A stretch of 64,000 nucleotides of DNA from Legionella rowbothamii. GTDB taxonomy: Bacteria > Pseudomonadota > Gammaproteobacteria > Legionellales > Legionellaceae. Each line of letters opens with the position of its first letter. The stretch's first letter is position 1. The DNA lies in NCBI RefSeq assembly GCF_900639985.1, contig NZ_CAAAIM010000001.1, positions 248,001 through 312,000 on the forward strand. Direction: 5' to 3'. The notes under the pieces were generated by a model. It worked only from the letters and a program-made list of their open reading frames with translations. It was not told the origin of the DNA and searched no databases. The position numbers and the translations under genes were made by a program. Positions 27,082-35,715 of this stretch are shown here, in pieces.

Positions 27082-29202
27082 CTAACATTTTAGAGCGGGC
27101 TCAGGGGTAACTTCATGCTCGACCCCCGAGGATGGTGCATCCATCACGGGTTTACTTTCTTTTAATTCATTCATCTTCTGTTTAAACTGATGAAAGCTTC
27201 CAGAAGCTTTTTTTTCATTAATATGCCCATCCTCGTGATAAACTTTTCCGTGCTTATGACGGTGTGAGGCTAGGGCTTCTAACACAGGTTCTGAGTCTTG
27301 AACTTTTGCTCGTTCGGATATGGGCACATTATCACCAATTGCGCGTTCAATTCGATTTGCTTTGCTTTTCATGCCAACACTAAATACATTTGACCTGTCG
27401 CGAAAATCTTGAATAATATTTTTTAATTCATCAATTGCTGGTTTATTTTTTTCTAATGTGGTTAAAGTAGATTTAAGCTCTTCTTTAAGGTCCTTAAGCT
27501 GATCTAGATTAGCGCATCGCTCCATTTTTTTTATCGTATCTTGAACAAATTTATGCATTTGCTTGTCATTTGGACCAAAGCGGGTCGCATCGATTTTTTG
27601 TAGAAGATCTTTGCACTCGAGCTGTTCTTTTATTTGCTCAAGTCGAACAACGCTTTTGGTACGAAGAATCTCCTCATTCATTGGACCGATAAAATTATTG
27701 ATGTTTTGATCTTTGAGTTGATCTCCATGGTCCTTAATCTCACTTAATTTAACTAAGCACTCGAGTTTTTTAGTGGCAAGTAAGTCCTTGCTAATTTCAT
27801 CTCTTATTTTTAGCAGGTCAGAGACACCAAACTCGTCAAAACCATTTGGATATTTGGCAAGCAATGGACCGTATTGAGGACTATTGTCAGCTTGGAGCTC
27901 ATTCATTACGATCCTACATTCATTGGAAAGCTGAAAGACTGCCATTTGTTTTTCAGAATCTCGTTTTTCCTCTATTTCTGCCTGGTATGCTGCAAATCTT
28001 GCATGATTCTTTAGCGCGTTTACACTTACATTTGACAATTTATCCCACATGACGCTTAGATCAGCTGCAATGGTTGCTGGGCTTGGGTTTTTGCCTAGTT
28101 CATTTAATTTAACGTTAGCCCACGCTTTTATTTCATCAACCTGTGCTTTATAAATTTGATATTCTGCTGGAGAACAATGATCTTTCAGCGTTTTATCAAT
28201 TATTTTTAGGTAATTATATAACGCGTGAACCTTCGAGGTATTTATATTGCCTGTGTGAGCAGACTCTTGAGCCTTCTCATGAACTAAATTCAAATCTACT
28301 ACAGGTTTTGCGTGAAAATAATGTACCCCATTTTCGTGAACATACCCCTCATAAGTCATTTGAGTAGGGGGAATTAAAAACTCTTTTTCTGTAGGAAATC
28401 GAGATAAAGGACCGACATATTTTCCAACCAATCCAGTATAAGTAATTGCTACTTTATCTTTAAAAGGAAGTGCGGGCTCTTCACCTGTACTAATAAAGCC
28501 CCTTACTACTTCAGCCCCACCTTCTTGAGCTATTTTTATTCGATTTGCCAATAGATCGGCATTATAAACACTTTCATAACGGAAGGTGCCATCAATTGTT
28601 TTATTTGGGGCTCGAGCAAGTGCTTGTCCGCACATCGCACTATGTACTATAACATCTCTTATTTGATCGGGGGATTTCTTAGCAAAATTATAATATCCAC
28701 GTAATAGTGGATTCATCTCATTATAATAATTTGTAGAATAAACATTTAATGCTAATTTTTCTCCATAATGCATATCTGAGAATACTCCGCCCGCTTTTTT
28801 ATTTTGCTGTTCAAAATACTCTTCTGTAGGGTACTCTTCATGCTCATTCTCGGGGCGGACGATAGAGGTATTTTGGCAATATCCTGCATATTGGTCCAAA
28901 TCATTCTGAGTAAATGTTAAATGATCTAAGTTTGCATAGGCGATGATTTCAGTCAGATTATATACTTTATTTTTAAAACGGATAATATTATTGTTGTCTT
29001 CTGCTTTTTCATAAGTAAATGGCTCACCAGCCATTAGCCTTCGAGTTAATTCCTCAAACAGGAAGGTATAATCTGTTTTGGGTAGAGGACCTAATGCTGG
29101 ACTATAATCGCGAGCAGCCTGATTGTTAAGCTGTTTAAACGAATCAATTACATCGACTACATTACCTTTTTCAAAGTGTTTTGTTACATTTGGATTAGGC
29201 AT
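27082..29202 (-). CDS. RSE-type mono-ADP-ribosyltransferase-like effector candidate
   Basis: A 706-residue protein (ATG 29202, GAG upstream; GTG 29223 would add seven). Residues about 155-300 follow the arginine-type ART plan. EMNPLLRGYYN resembles the conserved helix. FRYESVY gives the NAD-binding Arg (208). GFISTGEEP (S238) stands for the STS motif. SRFPTEKEFLIPP gives the ExE pair (E272, E274). The C-terminal half is helical/coiled coil (about 370-620) with a polar tail. It lacks a signal peptide. Known Legionella ARTs include SidE-family, Ceg3 and Lart1; this one keeps the motifs but I cannot place it in those groups. Confidence 0.7.
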   Translation of the reverse strand: MPNPNVTKHFEKGNVVDVIDSFKQLNNQAARDYSPALGPLPKTDYTFLFEELTRRLMAGEPFTYEKAEDNNNIIRFKNKVYNLTEIIAYANLDHLTFTQNDLDQYAGYCQNTSIVRPENEHEEYPTEEYFEQQNKKAGGVFSDMHYGEKLALNVYSTNYYNEMNPLLRGYYNFAKKSPDQIRDVIVHSAMCGQALARAPNKTIDGTFRYESVYNADLLANRIKIAQEGGAEVVRGFISTGEEPALPFKDKVAITYTGLVGKYVGPLSRFPTEKEFLIPPTQMTYEGYVHENGVHYFHAKPVVDLNLVHEKAQESAHTGNINTSKVHALYNYLKIIDKTLKDHCSPAEYQIYKAQVDEIKAWANVKLNELGKNPSPATIAADLSVMWDKLSNVSVNALKNHARFAAYQAEIEEKRDSEKQMAVFQLSNECRIVMNELQADNSPQYGPLLAKYPNGFDEFGVSDLLKIRDEISKDLLATKKLECLVKLSEIKDHGDQLKDQNINNFIGPMNEEILRTKSVVRLEQIKEQLECKDLLQKIDATRFGPNDKQMHKFVQDTIKKMERCANLDQLKDLKEELKSTLTTLEKNKPAIDELKNIIQDFRDRSNVFSVGMKSKANRIERAIGDNVPISERAKVQDSEPVLEALASHRHKHGKVYHEDGHINEKKASGSFHQFKQKMNELKESKPVMDAPSSGVEHEVTPEPALKC

Positions 29203-29281
29203 ATAATTCTCATAAAATAACACGCTATATGATTATTATATGCACACATTGGGTATTTTTTATTTTACTGAAAAAATTATT

Positions 29282-30484
29282 TTATCTTTGATCAAAATAA
29301 TCGGGTGTCACACCATAAATTGAACAAGCTAAGGGATTCGTTGATTTTTCTTCCCATTTAGGTTCGCTTAATACTTCAATAGCATTTTCGTATCCCGTAT
29401 TCATGCGCCGCTCGATTACCTCGCTCCCAAAATTGTAGTCTTTGAATGAATGGGCAAAAGGGGAGCCTCGATAAATAATATGTACCACACTAAAACGCTT
29501 TTGATTACCTAATTGCAAAATTTGTTGTATCTGTGGATCATTTTGCGCTTCGGGCGTTAAATGTTCTCCTAATATGGTAATGGCTGCTTGTAAATTTTGG
29601 CGACTACTGTAGACATTAGTTAGGCGACGAGAATGACTGGCATAACGAATGTCTTTTTGCCGCTCATCCACCTGGTCCATGTTCTTAGGTAACTCACCAG
29701 CTAAACTAAAGCAATCCACGACAAAACACAAAGTATCCTCTTCTGGGAGGGCATCGAGCACTGTAACGAGCGGGGTATTCGCATAGATTCCTCCATCCCA
29801 GTAATAATTATCATCTATTTTCATTGCCGGGAATCCGGGGGGCAAAGAGCAACTAGCCATAATATGCTCCGGAGTAATCGTCATTAATTGATTATTAAAA
29901 AATGACATTTCCCCTGATTCGACATTCACTGCTCCAAGGCATAAAGTAACTTCTTTCGAGTTAATTCGGTCAAAATCAATTACTTTTTCAAGAGTATTTC
30001 GTAACTCCGAAGTATCATAGTAACTTAATTTATCAGGAGTGCCTGTTGTAAATTCATTAGGAGCTATATAACGAGGTTTAAAAAAGCCCTCTAAACCAAA
30101 CATAATGACATGTAAGGCCGTGATACTGTTGTTTACATGTCGAAAATAATCAAAAGAGCTCCAGGGGGAAAATTGATCGCTCCATAATTTAGGAACAATC
30201 GTATTCCAAAATTCCATTAATTTTTCGATTTGCTTTTCAGGAGGGTTACCCGCAACAATAGAGCTATTAATGGCTCCAATGGATACTCCAGAAAGATAAT
30301 TAGGGATATAACCCCGCTCATGAATTGCCCGGTAAGCTCCAACTTGATATGCACCTAAGGCGCCACCACCTTGAAATACACAGGCAATGCGCTTGTATGT
30401 TTGCTTTTCGTGGATCGATTTGTAAGGCATATTAATTACGCCGAGGGCTTGTTTTTGTACTTGTCCTTTAGTTTTTTTAACCAT
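29282..30484 (-). CDS. Patatin-like phospholipase
   Basis: A 400-residue patatin. The oxyanion loop FQGGGALGAYQVG (about 38-49), the nucleophile elbow GVSIG (66-70, Ser68) and the Asp of the dyad in YYWDGGIYANTPL are all intact, so it should be an active acyl hydrolase. The C-terminal part resembles the DUF3734 domain often paired with patatin. Legionella codes for many patatins, some of them Dot/Icm effectors (VipD family), but this one lacks VipD's Rab5-binding domain by length. No signal peptide. Confidence 0.9.
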   Translation of the reverse strand: MVKKTKGQVQKQALGVINMPYKSIHEKQTYKRIACVFQGGGALGAYQVGAYRAIHERGYIPNYLSGVSIGAINSSIVAGNPPEKQIEKLMEFWNTIVPKLWSDQFSPWSSFDYFRHVNNSITALHVIMFGLEGFFKPRYIAPNEFTTGTPDKLSYYDTSELRNTLEKVIDFDRINSKEVTLCLGAVNVESGEMSFFNNQLMTITPEHIMASCSLPPGFPAMKIDDNYYWDGGIYANTPLVTVLDALPEEDTLCFVVDCFSLAGELPKNMDQVDERQKDIRYASHSRRLTNVYSSRQNLQAAITILGEHLTPEAQNDPQIQQILQLGNQKRFSVVHIIYRGSPFAHSFKDYNFGSEVIERRMNTGYENAIEVLSEPKWEEKSTNPLACSIYGVTPDYFDQR

Positions 30485-30679
30485 CGTTCTTGGTCCATCA
30501 AATATACTATATTAAACAAGTATATACTGCTTAAAAGATTTTGTAGTAGATAAAGCTTATTTGTTATACATGAATGTATAAAAGAATAATTTTCAGCGCG
30601 ATTTTGTTTTTCATATTGACTAAATGATCAAATTTGTTACTATGTGCGTATTCTATTTATGCCTACCGTCGGAGTTTTC

Positions 30680-31834
30680 ATGCAAGAAAAGCAAGATGCA
30701 ACATCTACTAAAAATGAAGAGCAAAGTGATTTGGTCCCAATTTTCAAGATGGAGCTACCGAACTATCCTCATTTACCCATTATTGAGGGATTCGATGAGT
30801 TTTTTAAAACAAAGGTACCTGGTTCTTGGCTAATTCGTGAAAGTCGTACCGAGGGAATGATATCCGTAACTCTCAAACGAGACGAAGGTAAAATCGCCCA
30901 TACTCGTTTTGCTTTTATTGAAGATAAGTGGGTTCTTGTAAATAATACTATGCGCGATAAGCATATAGACGGCTCTTCTATAATTACTTACGAGCATGTA
31001 GATAGAGTGAGTGTAAAATCAAAGTTCGAGTTGTTATTGGAGGCAATCAATGATTTCTCTAATAAATCTACAAATAAATTTACATTAAAAAGTGACAAAA
31101 TGATTAAGCCTGTTTGGGAGCAGGCCACCAAACAACAAGCTTATTACATTGATTCGGTTAGTTATGTTACAACCAAACAGAGAACGACGGATCAAGCAAT
31201 TTATGCTAATCTTTTGCAGTCTTTAGAGAAAGTAAATGGGGTAATAAGAGATTGTATGGCTAATTTAAATGCAAACAAGGCTGTCACTAAAGATATGAAA
31301 GGTCTTGATAGCATAAAACTTTTCTACAATAGAATTACCTTATCAAATATACTACGAAGGGTTAGCAAGCCATTTAAATCAGATAATCACGCTCAAAAAC
31401 TTAAAGACTTATTTGACGATTGGTTAGCGGCAAATGCTTTAACCTTTGATCTCCTATGTCCAGTATTACTTACTCTTTTTGAAGAACCCTATTATGTTGT
31501 CGAAACAGGCATGGTCTACGATGCTGCAGCATTATTCTCTAATGGAACACTCTTGAGCACTTGTCCATTAACGAGAACCAAAATTGAGGATAATCCAGTT
31601 CATTTTGATGGTTATCGTAGAAAATTATATAGTACTTTAGAGCTGTTCTTTGATTTAATTAAGTTATATCAAGCGAAGATGGTCTTGGATAAGGAGAAAA
31701 AAGAGGAGCTTAGCGCTCTTCCTAGTCTTTCACTTTTTGCGCCATCATCATTCAATGATGATGCGTCAGCATTAAGTGAGCACTCAATAGAGGAAAAAGA
31801 GTTTGATGCTGATCCCGCTCCTTTCTCCCAATAA
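30680..31834 (+). CDS. SH2 + U-box protein: putative phosphotyrosine-directed E3 ubiquitin ligase effector
   Basis: A 384-residue protein (ATG 30680, GGAG five bases upstream). Residues about 30-115 read as an SH2 domain: PGSWLIRESRTEG corresponds to eukaryotic GSFLVRES with the phosphotyrosine-binding Arg at 53, followed by strands ISVTLKRDEGKIAHTRFAF. Residues about 255-330 read as a U-box: DLLCPVLLTLFEEP, ETGMVYDAAAL and TCPLTRTKI match the CPI...DPV...G.TYE...CPLT plan. A helical segment links them. The tail is Ser/Glu-rich (HSIEEKEFDADPAPFSQ) like a Dot/Icm E-block. The layout recalls human Cbl. Bacterial SH2 domains and U-box effectors (LubX) are known separately. Confidence 0.75.
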   Translation: MQEKQDATSTKNEEQSDLVPIFKMELPNYPHLPIIEGFDEFFKTKVPGSWLIRESRTEGMISVTLKRDEGKIAHTRFAFIEDKWVLVNNTMRDKHIDGSSIITYEHVDRVSVKSKFELLLEAINDFSNKSTNKFTLKSDKMIKPVWEQATKQQAYYIDSVSYVTTKQRTTDQAIYANLLQSLEKVNGVIRDCMANLNANKAVTKDMKGLDSIKLFYNRITLSNILRRVSKPFKSDNHAQKLKDLFDDWLAANALTFDLLCPVLLTLFEEPYYVVETGMVYDAAALFSNGTLLSTCPLTRTKIEDNPVHFDGYRRKLYSTLELFFDLIKLYQAKMVLDKEKKEELSALPSLSLFAPSSFNDDASALSEHSIEEKEFDADPAPFSQ

Positions 31835-31858
31835 TCTGGGGTTTCATCGGTAAAAATC

Positions 31859-31897
31859 AAGCCATGACTTTTAGGTTATGGCTTGGGTTTAATTTTT
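31859..31897 (+). terminator. Terminator of the SH2/U-box gene
   Basis: Ten-base arms (31859-31868 with 31875-31884, one G-T pair) around a short loop, then GGGTTTAATTTTT. It starts 24 bases after the stop codon. Confidence 0.75.
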
Positions 31898-31914
31898 CTA
31901 GGACTTACTAGCAA

Positions 31915-32493
31915 TTACGGCAATATCTCCACAACCTGCGCAAGCCATTGATTATTGTCCGCTCTGACAATGGTGTTTTTACGCCCATAAAGAATTTTAT
32001 TTAAATCACAAGGCATGAGCGAGGCAATTTCGTTGGTGCAGGCTATTGTAAAATACACCCGATTTTGGGTAAGTATTTTTATCTTATATTTTTCCAAGAG
32101 CTTGCCAAAAGGGGTGTTGGTATGACGAATTCTCTCAATAACCTCTTTAGGTAATTCACTAAAGTTTATTTTAATAAATGCTAATTCAATTGCTTGTGCA
32201 GCACCTGTTTTTTGTGCATAGGCAGCATTATTTCTCTGTTTATCGCGATCAATAAGCATTGTAATGGTTCGAGCATAGCTATTTTGGATTGAATCAAAAT
32301 GAGTTGATTGTGTTTGAATAATTGGCGTTCGTTTATAATATTGTTCAAGCGTTTGAGTCATTAGGGGTTGAGTTAGTAAAAAATCATAGGGGGGAGGAAG
32401 TTTAGATTTCTCTATGTTGTCGATGGAAAGAGCCTGTGTGCTAGATGTAGTTAGGATTAGTAATAACCATGAGGATAGTGATTTTTTTAACAT
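31915..32493 (-). CDS. Exported protein, possible chorismate-lyase (UbiC/UTRA-like) fold
   Basis: A 192-residue protein with a signal peptide (MLKKSLSSWLLLILTTSSTQA). The mature part has TPFGKLLEKYKI and a closing YGRKNTIVRADNN...AQVVEILP. This order resembles UbiC (hydrophobic PLG..L, then GRR...L.LTE.FLP), with Glu before ILP in the place of the catalytic Glu. True chorismate lyases are cytosolic, so a periplasmic relative with a different ligand is more likely. The fold call is tentative; the exported status is better supported. Confidence 0.6.
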   Translation of the reverse strand: MLKKSLSSWLLLILTTSSTQALSIDNIEKSKLPPPYDFLLTQPLMTQTLEQYYKRTPIIQTQSTHFDSIQNSYARTITMLIDRDKQRNNAAYAQKTGAAQAIELAFIKINFSELPKEVIERIRHTNTPFGKLLEKYKIKILTQNRVYFTIACTNEIASLMPCDLNKILYGRKNTIVRADNNQWLAQVVEILP

Positions 32494-32530
32494 TTGAACT
32501 AGAACCTTGGGTCGAATATTAGGTAACTGA

Positions 32531-32552
32531 ATGCTGGGCTTGGCAGCCCAGC
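32531..32552. repeat. GCTGGGC-family palindrome (second locus)
   Basis: GCTGGGCTTGGCAGCCCAGC is nearly the same element as the right arm at 17013-17033 (GCTGGGCTTTACAGCCCAGCC), with only the loop changed. It lies between two minus-strand genes. Confidence 0.7.
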
Positions 32553-32559
32553 CTAAGAA

Positions 32560-33159
32560 TTACACTCTATTTCTTAATTTATAATACATAATTGCCAAGG
32601 GCTCTTTGGCGAAATAAAGTGTTAGATATTTATTGTTAGCCCAACACATACTTTTCATCGCAGGAGAGCCTACAGCTTTAAGCCCAACTTTTTCTGCGGC
32701 AAGCATGGCTCGGGGTAAGTGGAATGGTTCAGTTACGATGATAATTGAATGCATATGCTCTTCATTTATTATTTTTTTAGAAAGCAGCATATTTTCATAG
32801 GTTGATGTCGATTCGGACTCAAGCAAAATGTCTGATTCAGGAACGCCTAGAGACATTGCGATTCGTTTCATTTCCTGAGCCTCATTAACATTATCCTCTT
32901 TATCAACACCACCTGAAACCAGCAGTTTAGGGGCATAATGTGCTTTATATAACTCAACTGCATGCTCAACTCGTGCAACCAGACAAGGGTTAATTGCATT
33001 ATCACGATAGATTCGGGCACCGAGTACTAAAATTGCATCTGCTTGCTTTTTATTATCATGTTCCGCATTTTTAGCAATATGAAAGGCGAGTAGTAAATAA
33101 ATAACAACAGAGATCAATAAGATAAAGAAACAAAAACGAGTTATTGTGGTATAGTTCAT
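32560..33159 (-). CDS. SanA/YdcF-family (DUF218) membrane-anchored protein
   Basis: A 199-residue protein with one N-terminal membrane helix (about 8-30) and a periplasmic DUF218 domain. ADAILVLGARIYRDN, KLLVSGGVDKEDNVNEAQEM, LLESESTSTYENMLLSK and IIVTEPFHLPRAMLAAEK are the four family blocks. SanA and its relatives influence envelope permeability and vancomycin sensitivity in enterobacteria; the enzymatic role is unknown. It is divergent from the lipase gene. Confidence 0.9.
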   Translation of the reverse strand: MNYTTITRFCFFILLISVVIYLLLAFHIAKNAEHDNKKQADAILVLGARIYRDNAINPCLVARVEHAVELYKAHYAPKLLVSGGVDKEDNVNEAQEMKRIAMSLGVPESDILLESESTSTYENMLLSKKIINEEHMHSIIIVTEPFHLPRAMLAAEKVGLKAVGSPAMKSMCWANNKYLTLYFAKEPLAIMYYKLRNRV

Positions 33160-33243
33160 CGATTTCTAATAGGTTAATTTTTTGCTGTATTTTTTGCGAT
33201 AATGCTGAGTTATGCAAGATATTCGATATAAAAAAGGATTATC

Positions 33244-33981
33244 ATGGCTAAAGCTATTTTCAGTCGTTTGCTTGTTATGTTTATCTTAGTCTTTTCAACC
33301 GTCCAGGTTATGGCCCTCCCGATGAATTCATCCGGTGCTAGCCTAAAAACCAAACATCCAAAAGAAATTATTGTTTTAATTCATGGGTTAATGCGCACTT
33401 CACTGAGTATGCGCCCGTTAAAATCCTTCTTAGAAGGCTATGGATATCAGGTTTACTTATATAGCTATCCATCAGCACGTTATTCGATTCAGCAGCATGG
33501 GGTTCGTTTACAGAGCTTTGTTGGGGATTTAATTGCCAAAAATCCTGGGAAAAAAATTAATTTCGTTACGCACAGTCTAGGAGGAATCATTACTCGTGAA
33601 GCGGTATCAAAATTAAAGCCAAAGCAAGTCAAACAAATTGGTTGCTTAATTATGTTAGCGCCACCAAATCAAGGTTCTGCCCTAGCTAAGCTCTCCACAA
33701 AAGTATTTCCCCTATTTACCTCTCCCATAAAGCCCTTAGCTGAACTTAGTTCAGAACAATCATCTTATGTTCATCGTGTGCCTGTCCCGAAAATTAAAAT
33801 GGCCATAATCGCAGGAAAATACGATGCCAAAGTACCGCCTGAATATGCACGCTTAGACGGACAAATGGAACCTATGGTTATTAATACAAATCATATGGTT
33901 ATTATGAATAATTCAAAAGTACGTGAGCTTATTCTTGAATTTCTTGCAAATGGGAGATTTAAAAAAGCAGGGGAGCAGTAA
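33244..33981 (+). CDS. Exported alpha/beta-hydrolase (lipase-like)
   Basis: A 245-residue protein with a signal peptide (first 24 residues, ending VMA) and an alpha/beta-hydrolase fold: EIIVLIHGLMRTSLSMRPL holds the oxyanion HG, THSLGG the nucleophile Ser, and NTNHMVIMNN the His. It resembles triacylglycerol-lipase/PGAP1-type cytosolic-lipid hydrolases. It is predicted periplasmic or secreted by type II. AAAGGA lies before ATG 33244. Substrate not determined. Confidence 0.88.
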   Translation: MAKAIFSRLLVMFILVFSTVQVMALPMNSSGASLKTKHPKEIIVLIHGLMRTSLSMRPLKSFLEGYGYQVYLYSYPSARYSIQQHGVRLQSFVGDLIAKNPGKKINFVTHSLGGIITREAVSKLKPKQVKQIGCLIMLAPPNQGSALAKLSTKVFPLFTSPIKPLAELSSEQSSYVHRVPVPKIKMAIIAGKYDAKVPPEYARLDGQMEPMVINTNHMVIMNNSKVRELILEFLANGRFKKAGEQ

Positions 33982-34116
33982 ATAGTATAAATAGTGCGCC
34001 GCACAAAAATTGTGCTAATTTTTCGCTAAATCATTTGCAATTCTAGTATTCTCAACTATGTTATAACAAGGACCAATTTGAAAAAATTGGATAAAAAACA
34101 TGTGGAGATGCATCCA

Positions 34117-35700
34117 ATGAATAATAACTACTATAAGATCAGTGGTAGATTATCTCACACAAATAATTTTATTTTACCCCCAGATTTAATGAGTTTCTTG
34201 GTTACTATGGAGCGATTTTCACGTGACCGTCGTCAGGAACTCTTGTTAGCTCGAGAAAGAAGGCAACAGGAGTTTGACAAAGGCATCTATCCTAATTTTT
34301 TAGAGGATACAGCCGCCATTCGTCAAGGTAATTGGCGAGTTGATAATACACCTCCCGATCTACAAGATAGAAGAGTGGAAATTACGGGCCCTGTTGATCG
34401 CAAAATGATTATTAATGCACTGAATAGCGGTGCAAAAGTATTTATGGCTGATTTTGAAGACTCAAATTCGCCAACATGGAATAACTGTATTGATGGGCAA
34501 ATTAATTTGTACGATGCGGTCCGCAAAGAAATAACATACACAGATCCACAATCGAATAAGCATTACAAACTTAATGAAAAAACAGCGGTGCTTATTGTCC
34601 GCCCCAGAGGTTGGCATTTAGATGAACCTCATGTGCTAATTGATGAAAAGCCTATGTCTGCATCATTATTTGATGCATTAACCTATCTCTATCATAATGC
34701 AAAGACTTTATTGGAGCAGGGAACAGGTCCTTATTTCTATTTGCCCAAAATGGAGTCTCATTTGGAGGCTCGATTGTGGAATGATGTATTTCTTAAAGCG
34801 CAAGAGCTATTAGATTTACCACGTGGATGCGTCAAAGTAACCGTATTGATTGAAACCATTACCGCAGGCTTTGAAATGGATGAAATCATTTATGAGCTAC
34901 GTGATCACATTGTTGGTTTAAATTGTGGTCGTTGGGATTATATATTTTCTTATATTAAAAAATTTCGCAATCATAAAGAGTTTTTATTACCTGACAGACA
35001 ACAAGTGACTATGACCAGTCATTTTCTTAGTTCTTATGTCAATTTATTAATTAAAACGTGCCATCGTCGTGGAGTGCATGCCATGGGGGGTATGGCGGCG
35101 CAAATCCCTATAAAAGGGGATGAGCATGCAAATCAAGAGGCAATGGAACGTGTCTATGCCGATAAACGACGTGAAGCTCTTGCCGGACATGATGGAACCT
35201 GGGTTGCACATCCAGGACTTATTCCTATAGCGCTTAAAGCTTTTGATGAGCTAATGCCCGCAGCAAACCAATTATCAAAAATACCTGAAGTATCGATTAT
35301 AGCGCAGGATTTATTAATGGTTCCTCCAGGAACAATTACAGAAACAGGTGTTCGAAATAATATTACGGTTGGATTACTTTATGTGGAGGCATGGTTAACT
35401 GGTAATGGTTGTGTTCCTATCCGTAATTTGATGGAAGACGCTGCTACTGCAGAAATTTGCAGAGCACAATTATGGCAATGGTTGAAGTTTTCGGCTTCGT
35501 TAGATACTGGTGTAGCGCTCACTGTCCCAATGCTTCATCAATGGTTTGATGAAGAGTATAACATGATTATGCAAGGTCGTGGTACCGATGAAGGAAGTTC
35601 AAAAGCGTTAACAGATGCCAAAGTTTTAATGGAAGAAATGATATTCAAAGAAACTTTTGATGACTTTTTAACCACAAAAGCTTACTCCCATTTAATTTAG
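34117..35700 (+). CDS. aceB: Malate synthase A
   Basis: A 527-residue malate synthase A, condensing glyoxylate with acetyl-CoA. It aligns throughout with E. coli AceB: DRRVEITGPVDRKMIINALNSG, ADFEDSNSPTWNNCIDGQ, GPYFYLPKMESHLEARLW, NCGRWDYIFSYIK and EDAATAEI. Start chosen at ATG 34117 (GGAG nine bases upstream); ATG 34108 and TTG 34078 (AAGGA upstream) are possible alternatives adding 3 or 13 residues. It is followed 15 bases later by aceA, so both form a glyoxylate-shunt operon. Confidence 0.96.
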   Translation: MNNNYYKISGRLSHTNNFILPPDLMSFLVTMERFSRDRRQELLLARERRQQEFDKGIYPNFLEDTAAIRQGNWRVDNTPPDLQDRRVEITGPVDRKMIINALNSGAKVFMADFEDSNSPTWNNCIDGQINLYDAVRKEITYTDPQSNKHYKLNEKTAVLIVRPRGWHLDEPHVLIDEKPMSASLFDALTYLYHNAKTLLEQGTGPYFYLPKMESHLEARLWNDVFLKAQELLDLPRGCVKVTVLIETITAGFEMDEIIYELRDHIVGLNCGRWDYIFSYIKKFRNHKEFLLPDRQQVTMTSHFLSSYVNLLIKTCHRRGVHAMGGMAAQIPIKGDEHANQEAMERVYADKRREALAGHDGTWVAHPGLIPIALKAFDELMPAANQLSKIPEVSIIAQDLLMVPPGTITETGVRNNITVGLLYVEAWLTGNGCVPIRNLMEDAATAEICRAQLWQWLKFSASLDTGVALTVPMLHQWFDEEYNMIMQGRGTDEGSSKALTDAKVLMEEMIFKETFDDFLTTKAYSHLI

Positions 35701-35715
35701 TGAAAGGATCCTAGA

